NCBI GenBank assembly: GCA_905221605.1
Contig: CAJNDS010001180.1
Location: forward strand, 723,225-787,224
Source: Symbiodinium natans
Taxonomy: Eukaryota > Sar > Dinophyceae > Suessiales > Symbiodiniaceae
Reading direction: 5' to 3'
Length of the DNA stretch: 64,000 nucleotides
Shown: positions 58,101 to 64,000 of the stretch, in pieces
How positions within the stretch are numbered: the first letter of the stretch is position 1
How the letters are laid out: each line of letters begins with the position of its first letter
The notes under the pieces: model-generated
The model's input: only the letters and a program-made list of their open reading frames with translations
What the model was told of the DNA's origin: nothing
Database searches by the model: none
Position numbers and translations under genes: made by a program

Positions 58101-60550
58101 CGGACTCCAAGATCAGCCGTGACAAGAACAGTGACGTTTGGGATGACTGGTGGCACATCTTGGCCGAGAACCCAGTCAAGTGCGAGACTGGCCAGGCCCT
58201 GACCGGAGTCAAGCTGGACGTGGTGAAGAAGAGCTACCAGTACGAGTGCAGCTACATCGGCGGATTGGGTGCTTGCTTCGAGTACTTCAGTGGCCAGGCG
58301 GAGGTGCCCTACTTCAAAGGAGACCGTGGCAGCTGGGAGAAAACGCTCAGCAAGCTCGTCGTCTCCTGCGGCGAGAACTCTGTCATCTCGTCGTTCCACT
58401 TCGAGTTCTCTGAGGGTGGCAGGTGGGCTCGGGTGCGCTACTTCTGCTGCAAGGCTGGCGGCTCCCCCACTGTCATCGAGCCAGCCGGCTACCGGAAGCC
58501 AGCAGGTGACGATGGCAAGTATTGCCCGCAGTCCCTCGACGTGTCGGGCCGCCCTGTCTACAAGAGTGCTGACGGCAAACTCCTGCAGTTTGACACTGAC
58601 AAGGGTAAGTGGTGTATCGGCGACAAGTGCGGCGAGGTCGATGACGCCGTGACTCCGTTGCGCCTGGGTGGTCTGCCCTTCGAAGTCGTCAACATCAGCA
58701 ACTTCGACGGGGTCTTCGAAGCCCTGGGCGTCCCGAAGCAGCAGCCAAAGAAGAAGAGCAACTTGAAAGCGCTCCTGGGTATGCTGAAGAAGCCGGAGAA
58801 GCCGAAGCTGCCGAAGATGCCCGAGCTCGAGGAGTTCGAAGCGACGATGCCCACCTACTCCGCGGAGTGCCTGAACTACAAGGATCTTTGGAAGAAGATC
58901 ACGGAGACCTACAAGAACGCCGAAGACGAGCAAGTCACAGAGGACGCGGCGCTGGAGGCAGACCCCGGCACGGCGGAGAAGACGATGCAAGATTACCACC
59001 CATGCGAGGTGGCAAAGAACGTGAACGGGATCTTCGGACCGCTCGGGAAAGGAGATGGGACAGATACTCCCGAGAACATGCTCTACGACGACGTGGACAA
59101 GTGTTTTGCGGGAGATGCCGAGAGAGATCTGCTTGCGGCGGAGAAAGAGTATTCAGGAGTTCACAGGGAGTGGGCACGGACCATTGGTACGGCGGCGGCT
59201 GAAATGGTTTGCGATGCCTTGCCAGACGTCGAAATTGCACCTTTCGGTGCTGGCGTCCAGGTCACGTCCGGAGACCTGTGCCAGGGCACTTTGGACCTGA
59301 CGAACGACATCCTGGACTTCGGCTACGACATGCATGATGCCTCCTTCGACATGAAGCTCGGGCAGGAAGGCTTCGATGCCTGCAACCCCATGCAGATCGG
59401 CTTTGCGCGCATGTTCTGCGACCTGCACTGCACCCGTGATGCTGTCGTTCGTGGAGATCGCTCCATCATCCGGAACTTGGAGACCGCCACACGGAAGACA
59501 AACACCAACATCAAGAACATGGCAAAGTGGTCCTTCGATTCCACCAAGCTCCTCAACGAGTACATTGCAAGCAAGCAGGATTACTCGGATGAGTTGAACA
59601 CCATTTACTTCAAGGAGATACTCTCACACCTCGGCGCGGACAACGCGCTGCTGCAGCGCTCGGCGGACGCCATGATGCTGGAGATCAAGAGCTTGGCCGA
59701 GACGGCTGGGGCGCGCTATGGCAAGGCAGCGTCTCGCAGCACTGCCCAGGATGCCTTGCAGCAGTTCGTGCAGGGTGCCGACCTTCCTGACGCTCCGAAT
59801 GCCTCAGAAGCAACGGCCTTCCTTCAACGGCTGCACGACTTGCATGCGACTCTCCATCGGGCAGCCAGCGGCAATGAGAAGAAGTCCAATATCATTTTGC
59901 GACAGCTGGCGGGCGACGTCAGCCGGCTTCAAGGGCAAGTCCAAGGACAGCTCCACATCTTGGGCGTTTATCGCTCCCAGAGTCGCTCGGAGACTGTGAG
60001 CAAGCAAGGGCAGTTTGCGAGCCAGATGTCGGGCTTCGAGCGCCATTCCATGCTTGTCTCCCTAGACCAGGTCTGGTGGCGCTTGCGCAACAGGATGGAC
60101 CAGTACGAGGATATTGCCCACGACGAGCTCATGGCTTTCCAGGCCGCCTTCACTGATATGGAGAACTTCGAGGCCTGTACTGTGAGCTTCTCCGACCTCA
60201 TCCTGAGCTACACGAACGCCATGGCGACTCTCAAGGAGAGCCACCGCGAGCTGCGGGCCACCTGGCGGGAGGCCTCAAACCTGTTGGGGGAGCTGGTGTC
60301 CATTGTGGTCGATGGTGATGCCTTCGGTACCTTCAGGCGCCTGGAGGGCTGTCAGTCCTCCCTGGCGCTGCAAACGGTGCACCAGGCCCAAGCAGCCGTC
60401 AAGGGGCTCTACTTCCTCAAGTATCGGATGAAGGCCGCGAGCTTCGAGAAGCCGGATGAGACTACGATCCTGGAAGCTGTGCAGCGGCTGAGAGACTCCT
60501 ACGGCCACGCCATGCAGGGCTGCAGCGGCAGTCCCTTCACTTCCGTGTGA
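52172..60550 (+). CDS. Giant secreted multidomain protein with LamG-, PAN-, sushi- and dermatopontin-like modules
   Basis: 2792 residues from the ATG at 52172, chosen because it opens a signal peptide (MKQCALGCLLPLWACQCLA). An in-frame extension to 51860 exists but adds no signal. Modules, numbered from this Met: cysteine-rich knot about 143-227 (CCPPGKLDCAGC, CAKCSPGF); Ig/cadherin-like beta segments about 228-555, each opening FSYP; PAN/apple-like about 556-625 and 805-890; LamG-like about 929-1132 and 1298-1512 (GMVSWF(K/R)SEDAG, CGTNKAKL, VMEVITW); a beta module after each (about 1142-1287 and 1523-1660; GW-MR--ARG-VR); sushi-like about 1688-1787 (C-x-DGKWDGP); dermatopontin-like about 1988-2100 (VKCETGQALTGVK, RVRYFCCKAGG); long helical C-terminus about 2197-2792. 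No membrane anchor. No introns. Such modules bind sugars or matrix proteins, so a cell-surface or extracellular adhesive role is inferred. Domain names rest on motif resemblance. Confidence 0.75.
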   Translation: MKQCALGCLLPLWACQCLAYKMDSYRKAGTQADVIQASDLTALREAVMSMKSEIIAELRKAPPSTAVTDVTQPTGQRLAQLLKTISVNLTSTDGRLAPKCSAKVPLLKPDVQKHSLAQRDRYNVSQQTSCGDELPIFNYQVDKIDTTCCPPGKLDCAGCSVFQSDKCAKCSPGFVKRGESCFACTDSMDWTDLEGKNCALSQKCDNLKVRGQSSNQACCRCGGGHVSPTAFSYPDKDFVVGDAVNLAPVPRTAKRYTLNSDCEFPAYNLTMDGQTGVISYIVGLKQPSGPFKVQCEVTAHQADGVVFTAPAAVAQSWMSFKSHVLTVGGYKTSYSLKAAGQTRDLKMSCAPTAPWLKFDPDSAIVSLDASQQAHGGIVEQGKAFTGQNGAVCVVLGRLKATGRSEEESRTSFVAIWPKPWESFSYPTDEVAVTFGDELPLLRPIAPRAGSMRPQIFRLACSSSVDWVSVVYDHVIRVLLVDGVPLIQVSEGGELLIGAPEGIAKIFDSAKMAGEFQSGGGAFRQSLKVSCTVWGAFADPEMPQVRASMAVDIQDNVCWVPQKITAKADRVARESEAECRNHCRVDPSCSHFSWKDQSCYRYELLANQQEHSTLAKVTDCAAARTCLTVEDTEHRRNSGVYCPLGTGTDGKVVYRKRAKTSQDEFLLQQLHPVQHSDLVVSGDCKAQDWIIRRPAAADYIHAKAGHYELKGEVLKCIARNSTTVQFEVRQCSVPARLDTEEVVPKMVVDDPSTPLPEDFWLHPCDCASSQWGKTPPVNEEAFEAIPAGSGNLYIPAPYAIVAGQFACPSRQLLGQHWDTESEIMEKANCETKCREDEKCNFFWHGTQHSASVCRTFAACDSLVREFGLDGTLSAMPREKHCQVADAALCWQTSLRRAYMARPPGMQKASAAGKVEVAPVPPKPADPPSAGMVSWFKSEDAGVLWRSSVGNFVGFAVRDGPVRRSAAGFGADRPVTYLEGSYADEFQFGAVLPDTFTLCSVTRYTDSDPGKQFRILQGRNHNFLHGHHNGRVGVAHYGEWVAYSDKKLHDLNWLVFCGTNKAKLIFDGSRNVAWSSRLPLGDLKETLVINTGKFPSSQSNFGVMEVITWNRALSEAEMKQVTKYLDWKLKAGTFEQTETLGDPMRDFWLYSSSQDHIDADKTFTYKDKMINGYTLTTRGWEHMRSYARGFVRSSPGFAYAVVSGLEPKARYVYEIYSWENGDHRCVWNRVFINGGNVWSRMRQHWSLRPAASGVAVATDAGEIEFKMERRCDHLHFSSISVAKILHVSAKPPAKPSDPPSKGMVSWFRSEDAGSVWKSSVGDFVGVSTKNSVWRASAAGFGADRPVTYIQGFHDDAFSFGAILKSSFTMCSVSRYTGRNVAGKFGRILQGKDHNLLQGHWKGHVGVAYYGDWVTYPYHHRYDMNWMVMCGTNKAKLVYSGLKNFGDYNFAASKSRHETFPDSVVINAGYKAGEDSVSDFAVMEVITWDRALAQSEMESAIRYLKWKLQAGTFQVSAEMETDSKPWTLAYKWVGTESTVTRDIANGYKLELTGWKDMRKEARGYVRNEPGSATAVVLNLVPNALYRFEVHSFSEKEEWSCHENLIAVNHGAYAHMRQDISRQPSASGVIYASPRGKIQFELVRKCNTHVHLTHVSIARIYGDNRVVSMLASEAEASQRSELAASSYAVTGFPNLHLYEQCDAQLLLGGMGVHSCSHPTFRWPLSHAWSHKRKLPDTFQHGQRLFLSCWSERFSGLNKAKASFGQYLQCVDGKWDGPAKSFECEECLQVAGKGYMDLDDRDKQELYFFNRMQLHITSELGMKDVKDLAGPPSRYCLEKDAESHAMTLHPKESCNTAFFAEIIPSSESHERMFQYLADGSSDSQSKPQCLQADPTKVFMLEDCNDTKVAQQIDPFEVPLKMFSLHVMEDQQRTTDLHGAYTSLCGAHGALNNLDFWQLFGGSSSNARTSCIFSPLIQFGKSTDSKISRDKNSDVWDDWWHILAENPVKCETGQALTGVKLDVVKKSYQYECSYIGGLGACFEYFSGQAEVPYFKGDRGSWEKTLSKLVVSCGENSVISSFHFEFSEGGRWARVRYFCCKAGGSPTVIEPAGYRKPAGDDGKYCPQSLDVSGRPVYKSADGKLLQFDTDKGKWCIGDKCGEVDDAVTPLRLGGLPFEVVNISNFDGVFEALGVPKQQPKKKSNLKALLGMLKKPEKPKLPKMPELEEFEATMPTYSAECLNYKDLWKKITETYKNAEDEQVTEDAALEADPGTAEKTMQDYHPCEVAKNVNGIFGPLGKGDGTDTPENMLYDDVDKCFAGDAERDLLAAEKEYSGVHREWARTIGTAAAEMVCDALPDVEIAPFGAGVQVTSGDLCQGTLDLTNDILDFGYDMHDASFDMKLGQEGFDACNPMQIGFARMFCDLHCTRDAVVRGDRSIIRNLETATRKTNTNIKNMAKWSFDSTKLLNEYIASKQDYSDELNTIYFKEILSHLGADNALLQRSADAMMLEIKSLAETAGARYGKAASRSTAQDALQQFVQGADLPDAPNASEATAFLQRLHDLHATLHRAASGNEKKSNIILRQLAGDVSRLQGQVQGQLHILGVYRSQSRSETVSKQGQFASQMSGFERHSMLVSLDQVWWRLRNRMDQYEDIAHDELMAFQAAFTDMENFEACTVSFSDLILSYTNAMATLKESHRELRATWREASNLLGELVSIVVDGDAFGTFRRLEGCQSSLALQTVHQAQAAVKGLYFLKYRMKAASFEKPDETTILEAVQRLRDSYGHAMQGCSGSPFTSV
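54940..57150 (+). repeat. Internal ~1.1-kb coding tandem duplication in the giant gene
   Basis: 54940-56030 and 56050-57150 encode the same two-module block: LamG-like plus beta module. Matching landmarks: PPSAGMVSWFKSEDAG and PPSKGMVSWFRSEDAG, GFGADRPVTY in both, NWLVFCGTNKAKL and NWMVMCGTNKAKL, FGVMEVITWNRAL and FAVMEVITWDRAL. The copies differ in many residues but keep length and frame, indicating an old duplication under selection. Confidence 0.85.
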
Positions 60551-61179
60551 GGCAGGCTTGACCGGCTTGACCTCAAGACCCTGGTATGCAAAAGCCCATC
60601 GCGAAGCGAAAATGAGGGCATCGCAAGGGCAGACTGTAGCCCACGTATTCAGATCGCTTGAAGCTTGCTTGGTCTTCTGTGTCCGTGAAGGCTTACAAAA
60701 ATTGTGCTTCTGAAATAGCACTTTCCTCAACGTCCCGAGCATCCCTAGACCATCAAAGCCCTGCCCCTCCCCAACCCCCAGAACAGAGCGACGGACTGAA
60801 TGCCAATCCTGCCAAGAGTTTGCCTCCAAGTTCACCCCAAGCCCATCAAGCACCCAGAAAAACCCTCACGTCGATTTACTGGGTCTGAGAGATCCTTTGC
60901 TTTTGGCCATGGCCGCTCCTCTGCCACGTGACTCGTCATGACTTCGGGAGCACCTTGGAGACGTTGCAAAACCCCAGAAAATGTGCCCTCCTATCGGTCT
61001 CGCTGTTCCCGGCGCCAGTGAGGCCTGCGTGATGCGACAGCAGCTAGCAATCCCTCAGATCACATTCGTTGTCAATGTGGACGTCACGCTTCGCACACCA
61101 CTTTCTAGGCTCCTGTCCATCATTTGTCTTGGCTCTTGAGCAGTAGTTTCCATGGGGTCGTTGTTCAGGCCTGTTTTTG

Positions 61180-61240
<61 letters not shown>
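61180..61240. repeat. (CT)n microsatellite
   Basis: About 30 CT dinucleotides with one early interruption (ctctcgctct). Confidence 0.95.
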
Positions 61241-61243
<3 letters not shown>

Positions 61244-62790
61244 GCTTGAGTTTAGGGAATGTAGGGAAGTTGCTTAACAGCATGAGTCGCATGACTCGCA
61301 TGAGGAATGTAACAGAAACATGCAACCATTTCGACCTGGCCCAGGTGGCCTTGCGATCCCTGGACCACTATCGGTGGTGGGATCTGTGAGCTGTCTTAAT
61401 GAGGACTTTACAAGGGGCCGATAGCCCCTGTGACAGTCTAGCCCAAGAATGCAAAACCATCCCCTTCGGAACTTGTATCCCTCGCTGCGGCTCAAGGGGG
61501 GCATCAACCTGAACAAATCTGCTTGGTATGGCTTTTAGGTATGACCTCCGAGCCAAGTGGGGGTTGGGGGGCGGGGTGCAAAAACCAAAGGAACGATGAG
61601 GGCAACCGCATGGGAAGCGTATACTGTTGAGGCCGAGCTTGCTTTGCAGGTCCTCTGAGTCCTCCAGTTTTGGCTTTGATCCTGTTTTAAAATGAGAAAC
61701 AGGCCGTTGTAGACCCCGCAGCCCTGCGCAAGGGCTGCTTCATGAATCAGGTATTCAAGTTGTTGAGGTTCAAGATGGTCGTAGTCTGCCCTGAAGCAGA
61801 AATGCTGGCGGCCTCAATCGGCCTTGAGCCCACGCACCTCCGAGGCTGCACACCAAGCCTCTCGTCACTGAGGAGGACAGGATGCCATCCTCCCCGGCCG
61901 CACGTCCCCTGCACTCAAGACGGTTGTTCTTCGTCCGTGGCAGGTGTGCTGGACACACGCTTGCTCCCCGCACACACGGCACCCCAACTGCCTTGAGGGT
62001 TGACATTCCTAAGCCTCGGGTTCTGTAGAGTGTCTCTGAGAGCCCTGGCGAGCTTGTGGAGTGGAGGTGTGACGTTGATGCATTGCTTCGGTGGAGTCTT
62101 ATGGCACGTGGCGTCGCGAACAGCTTCAATCCTTAACCATGTTGCAGGCTGTAGACAGTGACTTGCAGAGCAAACAAGCTTCAGTTGCAGGCCATGCAGA
62201 CTTGCAGTGCCGCGCGCTGAGGCGCGCTGAAAGCGAGCGTTCCCAGGCTGCATCGTATTCAAGCGTCACACACAACCGCCCGGCCCGCACCTGCAAGCAA
62301 CCGACAGCTAGTCCCAAATTGCGCCGAAGGCCTTAACCCGCTGACCCTTGCCCGGATCCCTCAAAGCCTGGACCAAGGACTTGCAGCGCTGGAAGGCCAA
62401 CGCCGCCTTGACCCTTTCGAGCCTTGGCCGTTTCAGAAGCAGCAAGCCATCTTCTCCAGACTTTATTCGATTTGAGTTGTAAAGGGAGCATGGCCCGGGA
62501 CATTGGCTGTGCCTGGAGCCTGGAGCCATGAGATTCATTTAGGCCCTTTGCCCCCAGCTTTACCTTAGCTGGCAGTTGGTCATTTCCTTGTTTGGCTTCT
62601 TGGAACTAAAGATTCTAGAGGGACAGCTGATCGGATTTCTAAAGAGCCACAGTGTCTTCAGAACTTCAGAAGGGGCTTTTCCACCTTGCTGCAGAGACTC
62701 AGGCTCTGCCGCTCCAACCTTGAGCTGGCAGAGGAATCCTGGTAGCCAAGAAGGGATGTTGACTGGGCCAGGTGGTCTCCCTGACTACCA

Positions 62791-62847
62791 CCTCTACTAC
62801 TTCTACTACTGCTACTACTGCTATTGCTACTGCTACTGCTACTGCTG

Positions 62848-62882
<35 letters not shown>

Positions 62883-62918
62883 GCTACTCCTGCTGCTGCT
62901 GCTGCTGCTGCTGCGGCG
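62791..62918. repeat. Trinucleotide (CTA/CTG)n microsatellite
   Basis: About 42 triplets, first mixed CTA, CTG and TTG, then an eleven-unit run of CTA, then about nine CTG. All frames stay open through it, producing meaningless Leu, Tyr, Ser or Val runs. Confidence 0.95.
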
Positions 62919-63025
62919 GTCAAGACTTGTGGTTTGCCAGCGCCTATGCGAGGGCGAACCCATGGTGGCCTCAATTTTTCTGTCCTTGCCATCATTTTCT
63001 ACACTTCAACATCCCAAGGGCCCTC

Positions 63026-63066
63026 CCCTAAACCCCAAACCCTAAACCCTAAACCTAAACCCTAAA
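63026..63066. repeat. Interstitial telomere-type array (CCCTAAA)n
   Basis: Five to six CCCTAAA-like units, the first and fourth imperfect. No partner array facing the other way was seen nearby. Confidence 0.8.
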
Positions 63067-64000
63067 GAATCTCGCATCCATGAAAGGCTGTCAGCGACAT
63101 AGGGTGTATGGTCTCTTCACATGCCCCAATCTGCAAGTTGCGAGAGCAGACGAGGCAGATACTGAAGTTGCAGCTGTCGTAGGCCCGTTGTGTTTGTTTA
63201 TTCCAACCCATCTAAACTCCATTTTCCTCTTCCTGCTCGCTTGGGATGAGCAGATGGGACCCGCGGCCGCCACGCTTGTCGTTGGCATGGGAATCGGCCG
63301 GATCCTGACACTTGCGTGCACACCTTTTTGCATGGCCACTCCGAGGGGCTTGGCAGCGCTTGTGTGGTTTGTGTGCTTGTGACATGTGCGAGCTCGTAGC
63401 TTCGTGAAATTCCGTGAAGCCTAGCAGTCACTCCTGTTTCGTCCTGTTTTGTGCCTGTGAGTACACCTTTTAATCGTGTTCTGTTCCTTGATTCATTGAT
63501 GTTGCTCGCCTCAGCCTTGCTTGGATTGGGCAACCGCTCAATGGTTCTCCACGACCGCAGAGGCCCCTCCAAGCTGAGTTTCAATCCAGGGCTCCCGGCT
63601 TCTGCTATCTTCTGCCCACCTGACAGGACTCGTCTGAATCCTGCTAAGTAGTGGCAGAGAAGATGACGGATGTCCTTAGCCGCCTTAGCCCAAATCTGCC
63701 ACAAGCCGTTTGGCTTCCAGCGAAAACCGTGTCGTATGGGTTGCCGCTTGTCACAATGGGGCTCCTTGCGCAATGTTTCCAGGCGACTGCGCGTGGGTTG
63801 TTACACTGGGCTATGGCGAGTGCTAGACTTTGGCAGAATTTGTGCAGAGAATTGTTCAGAAGTGACGTTTGACTGTCGACGTTTGGTTCTATTCAAGGGG
63901 TTTTTTGGTTGCACGAGGTGAACGTGAATGGGCAATGGGTTGGGGGAACGATACTTTTGCGAGGCTCTGACAGGTTACGAGGGTTCTGCGAGGGGAGAGA

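Larger units (their letters stand above)
60551..64000. other. Right-end gene-free stretch
   Basis: No gene I can support. Open frames at 61742-61996, 63080-63382 and 63451-63872 lack family features. The stretch holds three simple-sequence tracts listed separately. Confidence 0.45.

Noticed and set aside
57752-58999. 415-codon minus-strand open frame
   Set aside because: It is the antisense shadow of the giant + strand gene, whose frame is continuous and has recognisable modules.
62791-62918. Poly-Leu, poly-Ser and poly-Val proteins on both strands
   Set aside because: They are translations of a trinucleotide microsatellite.
63080-63872. Small open frames with hydrophobic stretches near the right end
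   Set aside because: Short, overlapping on both strands, and without family features; could be parts of a gene beyond the window but cannot be supported.

Overview
The window looks like nuclear DNA of a dinoflagellate, most likely of the Symbiodiniaceae type. Four things point there: a pentatricopeptide-repeat (PPR) array of the ISACEKGGEWQMAL style, which from memory is hugely expanded in these genomes; many interstitial TTTAGGG/CCCTAAA telomere-type arrays; long gene-poor stretches made of diverged repeats and retroelement debris; and every credible gene lying on the + strand, as in unidirectional dinoflagellate gene arrays. No database search was possible, so the taxonomy is inference.

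Layout. 114-1895 holds an intronless 16-repeat PPR protein. About 2114-20930 is a direct tandem duplication: unit 1 (about 2114-12762, 10.6 kb) and unit 2 (about 12763-20930, 8.2 kb). Both units carry the same order of non-coding DNA, a broken alpha/beta-hydrolase (GHSLG) gene and, near their right ends, paired telomere-type arrays. Unit 1 keeps a LINE-like 3' fragment that unit 2 has lost; unit 2 carries an AT-rich insert and an extra 35-bp telomeric insertion. About 20.9-24.2 kb is gene-free. About 24.2-38.5 kb is a mosaic of a diverged modular repeat, with local duplications, a second LINE fragment (34767-36135), a small inserted element (about 37109-37444) and a 9-bp VNTR. A third hydrolase copy (38860-39497) and a trace of an integrase-type zinc-binding region beside a spliced-leader-like sequence (about 39704-39836) close this zone.

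The right part carries the genes that look alive: a P1B-type Zn/Cd-transporting ATPase split by one short intron (40608-43208), a small secreted-protein candidate (43636-44103), a degraded P-loop NTPase-like gene (about 49230-50510), and an 8.4-kb uninterrupted reading frame for a very large secreted, cysteine-rich protein with two PAN-like, two LamG-like, a sushi-like and a dermatopontin-like module (52172-60550). Between them lie a telomeric-repeat hairpin (45008-45124), a 40-bp minisatellite and microsatellites.

The genes do not form an obvious pathway. The PPR protein is expected to bind organellar RNA, the ATPase to export or compartmentalise Zn/Cd, and the giant protein to work outside the cell. 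The strongest leads are the telomeric-repeat insertion caught by comparing the two duplicated units, the telomeric-repeat hairpin, the giant multidomain secreted protein, and the modular repeat that fills the accessory region.
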